Source of the DNA: Aphelidium insulamus
Lineage: Eukaryota; Aphelidiomycota; Aphelidea; Aphelidiaceae
NCBI GenBank assembly: GCA_036784855.1
Contig: JAZDSV010000012.1
Coordinates: 124,001 to 188,000 of the forward strand
Length of the DNA stretch: 64,000 nt
Reading direction: 5' to 3'
The notes under the pieces were generated by a model. The model was not told the DNA's origin. It was given only the letters and a program-made list of their open reading frames with translations, and did no database searches. How positions within the stretch are numbered: the stretch's first letter is position 1; each line of letters starts with the position of its first letter. A program made the translations under genes and the position numbers. Positions 1 to 10,882 of this stretch are shown piece by piece.

Positions 1-344
1 CACTCAACAACCTTGGCGTGTTGGAGTGCAGAAAGCGACCGACAGCCGAGATCAAGGCCAGCAGCATTATTGGCAGTGATTGCAAGGGTGGCGGATACCT
101 GTTGGGGATGCGCGGCGGTACAGCAGGCGCCGCTCTGCAATCGGCCTCGGGCAGCTTCACCGAGAGCAGATTGGCATCGCCGCATCTCTATGAGCCACAC
201 TTTAACGGTGCGCTGGCAGCTTTGGCGCTCAACGGCGATTATGTGGCGGCAAAGGAATTGCTGGAGAAGAGCCGTTCGCTGTACGCCGGCCACACGGCCA
301 CAAATGTGTGGCTGCAAGAGGTCGACAATGTTTTCAAGTTGTGA
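1..344 (+). CDS. TTC8: BBS8/TTC8 BBSome subunit, C-terminal part (partial)
   Basis: This is the 3' end of a gene that starts before the window. Reading from base 3 gives LNNLGVLECRK, then a linker, then SPHLYEPHFNGALAAL and a final TPR-like helix pair, ending in TGA. This matches the conserved end of BBS8/TTC8, which has an LNNLAVLEMRKG-type helix, a PHxxEPHFN motif and a short tail after the last TPR. BBS8 is a TPR subunit of the BBSome, the coat that moves membrane proteins in and out of cilia. The linker between the two motifs (about residues 12-55 of the fragment) is longer and richer in Gly/Ala/Ser than in animals. The gene converges with the SNW gene and leaves a gap of about 75 bases. 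Family assignment rests on the last ~50 residues, so it is good but not certain. Confidence 0.72.
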   Translation, partial: LNNLGVLECRKRPTAEIKASSIIGSDCKGGGYLLGMRGGTAGAALQSASGSFTESRLASPHLYEPHFNGALAALALNGDYVAAKELLEKSRSLYAGHTATNVWLQEVDNVFKL

Positions 345-418
345 AGCAGAACTGTGACAGATCTACATATACTGGATGCTATGTTTTATCGTAGAATATG
401 TAATGCTGCTGAGCGGGA

Positions 419-2548
419 TTATGCCTTGCGCCGCTTGCCGCCTTCTGATGAGCCAGAGGTCGCGCCTTCATGAGCAGGTGGTGCATTGAGGCCCCGTTTG
501 CCCTTCTTAGCCTCTGACAGGAACTCGTCCAACCCAAACGGATCGGGAGCAGGTGCAGCTGCCTTTTCAAACAGCACAGCGCCATCCCGAGGCTGTATCT
601 ATGTATCAGTTTTATGACAGACAGATCGATGCTGTACGCACCTCTGCGGTCTCGGTACCGGAGAAGCCCTTGTCCGGCACAAAGCTGTTCTTGGCCAGGA
701 TCGAGTCAATGTCCACAGCGGCACTTCCACCGTACAGGTCAGCGTCCAAGTTCTTGGGACGGTAGATGGAGGCGCCCGCTGTGCCCATGAATAGCGGCTT
801 GTCATACAGGTTGTACGCATCGTCGTCCTTGAAACCAGACGACATGCCGGCACTCTGGTTGAACAGCCGCTGGTCGTACATGGTCTCCTGGCTGACAGTG
901 GGCGCCGCTTGGCCCAGCGCAATCTTCTCGCTGACGTCGCGATCAAGTGCACGTGCCGCGTACTTGCTCTTGGCCTCGGTGCCCATATGTGACATGCGGA
1001 TCTTGCGCTGGATGTCGCGTTCACGTTCTTTGCGAAGACGTTCACGTTCAAGGTACGCCGCATCGTCCTGGTCGTGTGTTGATGTTGAGCGCCGTCGTGG
1101 CGGGGAAGGCGATCGGCGACGAGTGCCGCGCGAGGAACTGCGTGAGCGGCTACGATTGTGCCTTGATCGGCGACGTGGACTCGGCGACCGACTGGCGTCT
1201 TCTCGATTATCAGGTGACGATGGCGAGGCGGCATACGGTGCAGAAGTATCTTGCAAGGAATCCTCGGCGAATCCGGCCTTCTCAATGCGAGCCTTTTGCG
1301 CCAGCATGCGCAAATGCTCCTCCTTGGCCTCCTTGTCCTTTTGGGCAATCTTCTTCTGCATCTGCGCCCGCTTCTCCACTTCTTCGCGCGCATGTCTGTC
1401 GGCAATGTACAGCGCCTCGGCAAACTTTGCAAAGTTGTCGTTGATTGTCACTTCCTGCAATCCGCGACCGTCGGCGGCCAGACGCTTGTCCAGCGGGATG
1501 GTGTAGCCTTTGGCATTCTTCCAGTTGGATATGCACGGAGGAATGTACCAGGCGTTCTTTTCCTCAATGGTGATCTTGCGCGGCGGCGAGTGCATCACTG
1601 GCGCCGGGGGCGATGACGGTCCTGGCACATTAATTGATGGAAGATATATATATATAATATTGATAGTACCTTTGGGGAGTTTCTTGTGTCGGAAACGTGG
1701 CGGTTCAAACGGGTCTTCGGGCACTTCAACCATTCGGACAACGCGAGTGGCCCCCGCCTCCCCGGTGCCCAGAATCTGCGGAGTGTATCGCACATATTGA
1801 ACCTGGCGCTCCGATGTTGTAATATGAGTCGCCTTCTTGGACTGCACTTTGCCTGCACACCATATTATACAATTATAATCATTACTATGCACGCCGACAT
1901 AATTAAGTACCGTCCACAATACGCTCCAGAGCCTCCTTGGTCTTTTTAGTAACGGCTTCCACCTCTTCGGGAGAGGGTCTCTGCAGCGCCTCGTCGCCGT
2001 CCTTGATGTCCATGGGGACCAGGTCCTTGTGCCGCGAGTACACGACGCGCGAGTCCGAGTGGCCATGCTGTGCCAGAGCTTCAAACTGCACACGACCCGT
2101 GTCGTCCACCTGCAGCGAGACCACCTGCGAATTGGCAACGGACTGCAATGCACATGTGTTAATACTAATTTGGCATGCATGTGTGACTAGCCAACCTTTT
2201 TCCGCTTGCCCATCTCCAGCGGGTACTGCGCCATGTGGATCTCGGGAAAAGCACCTCCATCGCCGAAATCCTGTCAAGAACGTCAGGTGAGCTGGAACTT
2301 CCTCGCCCACTGAGACAGACCTGCAGCGTCCGCGGTATCCAGCCCTTTCTCTTGCCGTATGGCGGGGCGCCGGTGGATCGACCGGCCGGTACCACCACCG
2401 AGGACGAGGACTGCGGACGCGTAGACGCCACCGGCACATCCTCTGCAATGGAAAACTTTGGTTTGGGCAGTAGACTGCAATGGTCGTTAGCACACGTGTA
2501 GAGGCGCTGGGAGCGCGGCCACAGAGCGCACCTTGCAAGCGATGCCAT
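419..2548 (-). CDS. SNW1: SNW1/SKIP/Prp45 spliceosome factor
   Basis: SNW-domain protein, an intrinsically disordered scaffold of the activated spliceosome (NineTeen-related) and a transcription co-regulator. Diagnostic motifs in order are PPYGKRKGWIPR near the N-terminus, FPEIHMAQYPLEMG, LQRPSPEEV, YIRYTP-like (YVRYTP), RMVEVPEDPFEPPRF, the SNW signature CISNWKNAKGYTIPLDKRLA, YDQRLFNQSAGMSSGF, SIYRPKNLD, NSFVPDKGFSG and a final DPFGLDEFL followed by a basic tail ending KRRKA. At least four introns split it; one (about 1624-1675) holds a short TA run. The start at 2548 is the first Met in the exon carrying the GWIPR motif. Unlike animal SNW1, the region after the SNW core carries an Arg/Ser-rich block (about 1075-1210 on the + strand). 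Identity is very secure; exact internal junctions were read by eye. Confidence 0.95.
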
Positions 2549-2809
2549 TTTTGGAGGAAGTGATTGGTGGCGATGGCGGTTGAACGTAGCGCATATAATA
2601 CATACAGGCGTAAATAAGTTGGTAAAATTTCAGAGGTACAATCTGGTTCCCTACCATATGGACCTCCGCTAGGTATATCAAGTCAAGTACTTGAGCAGAT
2701 CTACAAGAAATAGTTCGGCTACAGTGCCAACATATAGCGTGCATGTTCTTACTGATAAATATGTACAACACACAAGAAGTATTTTTTAACTGCAATCACC
2801 AAGATTGCC

Positions 2810-3399
2810 ATGGGTTCAGCCAGAGACACCATGATACTATCCCGCCATGATTGCATGCGGTACTATGACTTGTATGCGGCTGCGAGGCGGCGTCTTCAAG
2901 TGCAAACGGCAGCGTTACAGTTTGCTCGCTCTGTGAACAATGCACGCGCGCCTATCAATGCTCCTGCGGGAACAGAAGTACCTGCTGGAGACGATGACCC
3001 GGCTGCATTGTCACCGACTCATCAATGTGAAAGTTGCTCGGCCGCCGCTGCGACAGTGTCACAGTACGTAGCATATAGTGTGTATCTGCTACATCACTTT
3101 AGGTTGAATGCGCGGGTGGCAGAGCACGAGCAACGTGTGGAAGAATATCGTCATCTGGTCGATGAGCAGAATAAGCTCATCGATGAGTTGATGGAGCACG
3201 TCAAATCGGCACAAGGCAAGGATAGCAGATGTACACCAGTTATTTAACTGTTCTAGGGCGAAGCGAACAAGAGTCACCCGCAATACATTCCACCAGTGAC
3301 GATGGTAACTGGCGGGAAAAGTACATGGTAGCTGCACAGCTAATCAAGGAGTACGAGGCGCTGGTTGGAAGCCAGATCACTCCAATAGATTATCAATAA
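2810..3399 (+). CDS. Small coiled-coil protein, function unknown
   Basis: Not recognised. The start Met is followed by a helical N-terminal half (CMRYYDLYAAARRRLQVQ), a Pro/Ala/Asp linker with a CESC pair, then a strongly heptad-like segment (LNARVAEHEQRVEEYRHL and onward to ELMEHVK) predicted to form a coiled coil. One GT-AG intron at about 3063-3103 joins VSQ to LNARV. A second intron is needed to pass the TAA at 3245. Either a GC-AG intron (3216-3256) or a 26-nt GT-AG intron joins into a tail containing EKYMVAAQLIKEYEALVG and ends at TAA 3397-3399. If neither is used the protein ends at 3247 with 145 residues. It lies head-to-head with SNW1, about 260 bases apart, so the two may share a promoter region. 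Confidence 0.55.
3216..3256 (+). other. Candidate GC-AG intron in the coiled-coil gene
   Basis: The donor is AAG|GCAAGG and the acceptor TTCTAG; 41 nt, in the size range of neighbouring introns. Joining restores an open frame of about 47 further codons. A 26-nt GT-AG alternative (GTACAC...TTCTAG) also keeps the frame, so this one is not proven. Confidence 0.4.
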
Positions 3400-3852
3400 G
3401 AGTGAATAACACAATAACAATAATGTATTCCTCATGATTGCCGGCCACCTGATCAGAGCCCGGTTTCCTCTTCAGTTGCTCTGGTTAACCTGTATTCTGA
3501 CATACCGCATCTAAAAGCCTAGGAAAGAACGCAATGCAATAGTGGCAGTTTCCGCTACAATTGGCTCCGTTATAGTGCCGAAGGCCATCCCAGAAAAGTG
3601 CAGAAAATCGCAAGGAAGTTATTAACCCAGTGCTGACCAAATCACATTGGCTGGGCGAAACTGATTTCATTGCTGCCGATTCCGATCATTCACACTTGCG
3701 CACAACCATGGTGAATCCGACCGCAACATTTAGAATGGACACGTTGTCAATCGCAACGACATGGCATTCGGACGCTTGTTGCAGTAATCATTACGGAACG
3801 ATTCGAGAAAGGCATCTATAGCTTTCACTGCATGGATCGCCGTCGAGAAACA
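3400..3852. other. Gap between coiled-coil gene and Crinkler-like gene
   Basis: No independent gene is convincing here. On the minus strand the frame of the upstream Crinkler-like gene continues past its TAG (3853) for about 41 codons, to a TAA at 3730-3732, with coding-like sequence (AIHAVKAIDAFLESFRNDY). This could be a last exon if a GTGTAT donor upstream (about 3927) removes the TAG. The rest shows nothing I can name. Confidence 0.35.
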
Positions 3853-5485
3853 CTATGCATGTTTTGCATGTTGCACCCAGATTATTTCGCAAGCGATCTG
3901 GTCTCGCCTGTGACTAGCTATATACACACTAAAGTCAGTGATGTAATGGACTGCGACTGTGGATGTCTTTCCCGCAGCTGCTGATGAGAAAAGTTGAAGT
4001 TTGCATAGGCGCACTTGTGTCCCACTCCACACAGAGGGCCACATCAAGCGTTCAACTGCGCAGTACTTTGTAATCGCGGACAAGAACGGCTGCGTCAGCC
4101 TCCCTTCACTGTCCCGGTACTTTGACTCCAACTGCTCGATGAGAATGTGTGCATTATCTACCACTAGTGTCCATCCCAGATGCTTATCAAATAGATCAGT
4201 GGCAAATGTTGTAACGTCATATCTGCACAAGTAGTCTACAATACTCGCCGACGCATCGTGGAAGATCGGCATATGTTGGTACATTTGTATCAAGTCCAGC
4301 AGACCAAGCTTAACTGTTGCATCGACGTCGCTGCACATTATACTTGATATTCGATCGTCAGTAAGTGCTTCAAGCAGAAGCAAGCGTGCCACAAACAGAG
4401 TATCCAAGTAGTGGGAAGTGGCATCAATGTCGTTACCGGCGAGCTTAATTACTTGGATCAAATCGGCGTGATAATCTGATGTCAATGCCGACGAGGCATT
4501 CAAGACTATGCACGGTCTGCGTGCAGAAATATCAAAACAGGTTTGCGTTTTCCCACAACCGCTAACGCCCACAAGAATGTTTATCGAACGTGGCAGAAAA
4601 TTCTTATCTTCCATATTTTGATACGGAAGCGCTACACCGTGCTGCTCCAAGTATTTTTCATCATCGCGCGTCAAAAACGTTTTCTTGAACGCCAGAATGT
4701 CCGAACTCTGAGCTACTTTTGCTTTCTGATGAAATACATTAATCTTGTCCGTGATGAGATCGCGCAGATCGCTTTTAGCCTTCAGAGTGAGTGGTTTTAG
4801 CTTGAACGGCACCGTGCCTGCATGATTAAATATCAGATAAGTACATTGGGTAAAATACATACCATTGCTTGTCCCAGTGATATCAAGCTCAAACATTGAG
4901 CCATCAGGCGTGGAAAAGTACTCCACCGAGGCGCCCCACACTTCATCGAAGGCTAGCATCTCCGTCGTCCTTTCGCCATCCTCGATTGTCACAATTCTAT
5001 ATACTTCCTTGATGCCGAAGCGGTTTTGAACGCCGAATCCCGGTAGCTTCCCGTCCTTGAGTGGAAACATGAACGCCGAGACAGGTTCCGCGGAATTTTG
5101 GCGGTCAAAGTAGCGAACGACGATGTTTTCTGCATGATATTTTAAGAGTAGTATCGGAAAGTAGCGTATTCAGCATACCCAGCTCACACAGAGAGTAATC
5201 ATACATACCACTTGCACAGGGGCATCCTTCACCTGGAGTTTGGTGTAGATAAGAGTACATGTCAGCACAATTTTCGGCCTCCCATTCCTCTTTGGACCGT
5301 GCGCGCAGTTGCTCAAAAGTAATCTGCTTTGTCTCTAGATCTTGGTCAAGTTTAAGAAGCCGCTTTCCTCTCAGAAGCGCTCGAAGAGTCTCCTCTTTCG
5401 GTGACGGCATAATACAATCACGCCAATTAGCCGTCTTGACTAAATGATCAAGCAGAACTACTTTAGTGTGCTGCAAGTTCTTCAT
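3853..5485 (-). CDS. Crinkler/RHS-like P-loop NTPase protein
   Basis: Two exons (5209-5485 and 3853-5129, GT-AG intron between) give 517 residues. The centre carries a Walker A motif, INILVGVSGCGKTQTCFD, inside an N-terminal region of about 250 residues, followed by a long helical part rich in LLLLEALTDD-type segments and a possible Walker B strand (WTLVVDNAHIL). The GVSGxGKT context and following residues resemble the P-loop domain of large Crinkler (CRN) and trypanosome RHS-type proteins, which join a variable header, this NTPase and often a nuclease-like tail. Such proteins are secreted or nuclear effectors in oomycetes, chytrids and arbuscular fungi, but free-living protists have them too. 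I see no signal peptide and no obvious nuclease module; the protein may be truncated or have a missed last exon. Family call is by motif only. It is divergent from TTI1. Confidence 0.5.
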
Positions 5486-5802
5486 GGAACATTTACATCA
5501 CCATAGCATTGTACTTGTTGACAGCCTTCAAAAATTAACTTAAGCTAATACATATAGCCATGGAGCCTTGTTTAGACCCATGCATATGCAGTATGCACAA
5601 TGAGACAACATGAACTTGAGCAAATCTGCTCCCTTTGACTGGATCTGATCTTATCTCCGCATAGAGCCCTGCTCATACTATGGGCGGTGCTATAATACTC
5701 TCCACTACACTGTGCATGACTCTTGGCGGAAGAATTCCGTACAGCTTGGACAGCCAAAGACATATTTTGCTCTCGTGAAAATCGTTTTTCTCTAATCGTG
5801 CT
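5486..5802. other. Divergent intergenic region, Crinkler-like / TTI1
   Basis: About 317 bases between two divergent starts. It is AT-richer than the flanks, with no convincing exon; a few short Met-started frames are interrupted quickly. It probably holds both promoters and 5' UTRs. Confidence 0.4.
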
Positions 5803-8800
5803 TTGATTAAACGGCGCATGGCAATTCCAGTGAACGGCAAGCGGCCCGTTTCCGCGTCCACGTTCCAGCAAGTAAGCGCTGCTGTCGCGGTGCCGGTCAC
5901 ACGCTTACATGCTTGCCTGCAGTGCCATCCCTGGCTCATGTCGCTGATGGTGTATTCTGCGCGCGTGTCACGCACCGCCCCCAACACCGCCACCATCATC
6001 AATGCCGTCGACATTGTGGCCACCCTGCGCTCGCTGCAAGGCTTCCTGGAGCGTGTGGACGTTCTGTCGGACCACAAGCTTGTGGCGGACTTTGTGCTGC
6101 CGGCCATACTGCAGACGGTGCGCGTGGCTGCCGAGTCGTCCCACCACACTGTCACGGAGGCGGCGCTGCAATGTCTGCTGTGTCTGCTGTGTGACCACGA
6201 CGGGCGCCACCCATCGACAGCGTGCATGGACAATACTTGGGTGATGTCTACGTGGGACTGTGTGTCGCAGGCATCTTTGCCGCCATGCCAGCAGTTGCCC
6301 AAGGCTTGCTGCGACGCGGTCCTGGATACTCTACTGCGCACTCTGGCGTCCCTCTCGGCCCGCCGCGCTGCCACCCACGAAGATTTAAAGGCGCTGTGGG
6401 CGCGGTGCATGTTGCCGGTGTTGCTGGTCTATGACGCCAAGTCGTGGCCACTGCTACCTGCTGCCGGTTCCGCTGCCACTCCGCGCCGCATGGCCGTTGC
6501 CTTTCTGGTGGCCACCATGCTCGAGTGGCTGGAGCGTACGGAATGCGGTCTGCCACTTCGAATGCACGGCGTGACACTGCTGCTTGTAGCCATTCGTGCA
6601 ATCGGCAACGACGCCGACCATATTGCCAACGTGCTGCCCGGCGTTACCTCCACGCTTTGCCGCGTACTGCTGACACACTCGACGGCCGTCACACACCGCG
6701 CCGCCTCGCACAAGCTTTTGGCGCGCTGTCTGCACGCGCTTCAAACTGTTTTATGCGTCGCGCTCAACAATCAAGTCTGTGCGGCCATTCGGTCCACGGA
6801 GCTTGCTCTTGGTGTCGCAAGTTCGTCTGTCACGGCACCATCAGTCACGTCGCCTCCCTCCACAGCACACAATAAGCAACAACAACACAATGCGCCGCCC
6901 ACCATTGTGCGCGACGCCGAGTGGCTGGCACAGGTTTGCCTGCGGGTCAAGGCACTTTTGCACTCGCTGCAACAATCACCACTCTGCTTGCATCCACACC
7001 GCGATGTGCGCCTAGCTCTGGCGCGGCTGGCGCGCGGCTTAGTACTTCAGTGCGGTGACACGCTTGGGGCAGCCGCCGTGCCCGCTCTGGAAATTTTGCT
7101 GCTGGGCGTGCAAGACACGGATGCGGATATACGGCGCGTGTGCGATGAAACAGTGTCTTCCATGACTGGCGATCGAGAGCAACTGTGCAGCTGGTTGTTG
7201 GCCGCGCGCATTCGTTCATTTTCCACGGATATGCTGCGCTCTGCGGATGACGGTGCACGCCTGCGTGCACTCCACATCATCAACGGGTGTCTGTCGCTGT
7301 TGCAATCAGCAAGCACATCCTTGCAGGAGAATTGCGACGATCTGCTTGGCACCATACTGAGACTGCTGCAATGCAATGATTCGGTATCTACCGCGGCCAC
7401 CACCAGTCCTCTGGCACTAATTGCCGCCGGTGAATGTGGTGAAGAGGAGGCGAATTTAAATACGGAGCTGCAAGTGTCGTCGCGATTTCAGTATCGGAAC
7501 TTTGCAGACGGCCGCATGGCGCAACAACTTCAGCAACTCGTCCAGCACCTCGTGATGCACGTGCCCGCACTGGTGCAAGATCGTTTATTGCCGTCATTAA
7601 GTGTTCTGGATAATTCCCCCATGGATGCCACGGATGCAATTCCGCCTCTGGAATCCCGAGTGGGTGCCCTCAAGTTTGCTATCAGCGGTATTTGCGCAAA
7701 TCAAGTCCCTGCCAGCGAGATGACTCTTGCTGCGATTGTTGGCGCAATAGTAGATGCCGGCCTCTTGGAATGTGCGTTGTATCCCGACGCCGCCGGTTCG
7801 GTCATGACCGGTCACACGAATGTCAATGAGACTACAATGCTGCCAACAGTTCGCCAACGGATTGTCGCCAATGTTCTTGCACTGGAATGTGTGGCGGACG
7901 CAGCGGCTGGAATGACTCAAGGTGGACTGGCTGTGCGCCGTCTCTTGAAGACCGTCCTGTATCCCGTACTTCAGGCCGCTGGGTCTCATTATAGTGATGT
8001 GCAAGATGCTGCGCGAATCGCACTACAGGTCATTTGTATTGCTGCTAGCAACGGACCGTCGCACAACCATGACGGCAAGTGTCTATTATGTCTTATGCAG
8101 ATGCATTTATTAACATGTTTTGATGTCAGAAGACAAATCAGCCGTCGCAGTCACCAGAGCAGCAGCATCCACGACGCTCATGGCCAATGTGGACCTGCTA
8201 GTGAATTCACTGTCTCAGCGACTGCGCTATTCGGATTTGGACACGGAAAGCGGGAAGCTGGCGCTTCTCATGGCACCGCCAGTCATGACAGTGTGCGTGC
8301 AGATGGCTGGAGTCAAAATTATACCGTACATGCGTGACGCCGTGGACGATCTGACCGATATCATGGCCGACCGTGTGTTTAACGGTGTGAACGATGAGCA
8401 AGAGCTGGGTGTGTCCTGGTATCTGCATGCGCTGCGGTCATTTGAAGCACTGCTTGCTGTATGCGCGGCCAAATTGCAGCAGGCAAACAGTTTGGAGCCA
8501 GTGTCAGCAGCGTTGAAATCGTCTTCAAAGCAGCAAAGTACTCGTGCTTCACTATTGGCCGCGGTAGAAGCAGAATTGAACAGCAATGACGCTGCACTGA
8601 GCGATAATGCGCGCACCGTAATTACAGGCAATATGGCCAACTGCTCAGAAGCAGTTTTACGTTTTGCATTGGAACGCATTCTCCGCGCATCTGCACTGGA
8701 AGCATCTCGCAAGCGCCCCAATGTGACTGCCGACCAAATAGCCGCCGATATGGCAGCATCATCCAATGATGACAGCGAGGAATCCACGGAACAATCTACA

Positions 8801-9526
8801 ATGACAAACCCGCAGTCATCGAGTGGCGTTGGCCGAGAGCGGATCATTGACCTTGTGATCCAAATTCTCGACACCGTGCGCCACTATCTCTCGTCTGAGT
8901 GGCCACAGATCCGCGTGCAAGCGCTGCGATCTCTCCGGCGCGCCATTCCCATATTAGCAGAGCATGTGTCGAATATGCTCTCTGTGCTGCATGAAAACTG
9001 GCCCGTCCTACTGGCCAGACTGCGCGACGACGAGGAACCCTACGTGGCGCTGGAGACTGTGGCACTGATGCACGACTGTGTGGCCGCATCAGGAGACTTT
9101 ATGATGCGCAAACTTCGCGATGACGTTGTGCCAGCTTGTGTGGCGGTGCTTGCTGCCCGGCCGCAGTTGAGGACAGCGCGCCTACCCGATGGATACTTGT
9201 TTAGCGCCGACTATAAGCGCACCGTGGCCATTGTACGGTTGTTTGCGGTGGCGTTTGAGCACCGCTGTTTCACCGCGTCTGACAGCGCCTCCATGGCTCC
9301 GGTTCTCGATCAGGTGTGGCGCATAGCATCCGACCACAGGGAGCCGGAACCATTGCGACAGCTGTCCCGAGCATGTATGAATGTGGCGCTGGGTGCGTAT
9401 CCGAACGCAGTCTGTGCAGCCTTGGTAAACACTGGCACGTTGACCACTATTCAAACCGCGATCGAGGAAATTTCATCGGCGCCCATGCACCTGCTTGATC
9501 ACTCGCGGCCACTGCTACTTAAATGA
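5803..9526 (+). CDS. TTI1: TTI1, TTT-complex HEAT-repeat protein
   Basis: TTI1, with TELO2 and TTI2, is a co-chaperone complex that matures PIKK kinases (TOR, ATM, ATR, SMG1). The protein is almost wholly alpha-helical HEAT repeats, about 1205 residues, near the family size (human about 1090). Family landmarks are the middle LPGVTSTLCRVLL segment, LMANVDLLVNSLSQRLRY (the DYLVNSLSLQLR-type motif) and, near the C-terminus, MLSVLHENWPVLLARLRDDE with ASGDFMMRKLRDDVVP. A GC-AG intron at 8075-8129 is required to join the two halves. A second, frame-neutral 51-nt segment (5872-5922, GTAAGC...GCAG) is probably also an intron, joining FQQ to CHPWL. The start at 5803 is the first in-frame Met after the intergenic region; an upstream exon cannot be excluded. 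Confidence 0.85.
8075..8129 (+). other. GC-AG intron in TTI1
   Basis: 55 nt, donor GACG|GCAAGT and acceptor GATGTCAG. The upstream exon ends in phase 1 (HD plus G) and the downstream frame needs two bases before GAC AAA. Only this junction gives HDEDKSAVA without a stop; GT donors in the region produce a stop or a wrong frame. Confidence 0.8.
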
Positions 9527-9875
9527 AGTTTATAAACATGCCGGTGGTTTGATGTTTAACTCAGCGGCTAGATTTAACTAGTAATTTATGCACGTTATAT
9601 GAGAAGACGTCAAATATACCTCGCATCCAGCCAGCAATTTGCTACCCGATCCTCTCTCATTAGGAAAAGTCTCGAATGCGGAATATATGTAGTCCATGAT
9701 AACCATAATAGGTAGCTGTAATCGACATCTACTGGACATCAAATACTTGGGTTTTTGTGAGCACGTGTGTGAAAGCGCGATAAGGCAGCCGCTATTAAAC
9801 ACAGCCACGAATAAAACAACTGCGCGCCACAAAGTGTGTTAGTCATCGCTCCACGCAATCAGACAAGCACCGACA
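9527..9875. other. Intergenic region TTI1 / branching enzyme
   Basis: 349 bases between tandem genes. AT-rich, no conserved frame seen. Probably the 3' UTR of TTI1 and the promoter of the branching enzyme. Confidence 0.4.
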
Positions 9876-10848
9876 ATGACAATGACGCCACCGCCGATTG
9901 CGGCCAAGTCCGCGCCGCCTTCCGCCTCGGGTACCTCCGCCGCAACCACTGGCCCCCTCAAGTCCAAGTCCCAGGCCGCTGTCTCAAATGCCATTCCCAG
10001 TAAAAAGGATACGGTGGCAGAGGCTAATGCCGCGCTGGCCGCTGCAGATGGCACCGCCGTGATCTTGACGGATCCGTGGCTGGAGCCGTTCCGCGGCGCG
10101 CTGCGGTACCGCTTCGACTTTTTCACCAAATGGCACGCAATGATAGTGAAGAATGAAGGCAGTCTGGAGGCGTTCAGTCGCGGCTACGAACGCTTTGGAC
10201 TGAACTACAGTCGCGTCGATGGCGGCATCTGGTACCGCGAATGGGCACCCAACGCCACCGAGATGTATCTCACGGGTGACTTTAGTAAGTGATGTATGCT
10301 CTGCAACATGAATATTATATCTAGAATATTATATCTAACATATGATGAACAGACTCTTGGAACCGCACGGCGCACAAGATGGACAGCGATGACTATGGCG
10401 TACATTCTATATTCTTGCCGGATGGCGCAGACGGCAAGCCGGCAATCAAACACAATACTAAAGTAAAGACTTCCATGGTACTGACGAACGGAGAGCGTAT
10501 TGAGCGTGTGCCGGCATGGGCCCGACGCGTCATCCAGAACCAGGCCGAGAGTCCGCTATATGATGCCGTGTTCTGGAATCCGCTGAAACAGCATCAGTGG
10601 CTGCACCGCTCGCCGGAGAAACCGGCCGACTTGCGTGTGTACGAGGCACATGTCGGTATCTCCAACGATGATGGCCGTGTGGGAACTTATGCCGAGTTCA
10701 CGCGCAACATGTTGCCCCGTGTCCACGACTTGGGATATAATTGTATCCAGCTAATGGCTGTGATGGAGCACGCATACTATGCCAGCTTTGGCTATCAAGT
10801 AACGAGCTTTTTTGCCGCTTCCAGCCGTTACGGTACATATATTTGGTG

Positions 10849-10882
<34 letters not shown>

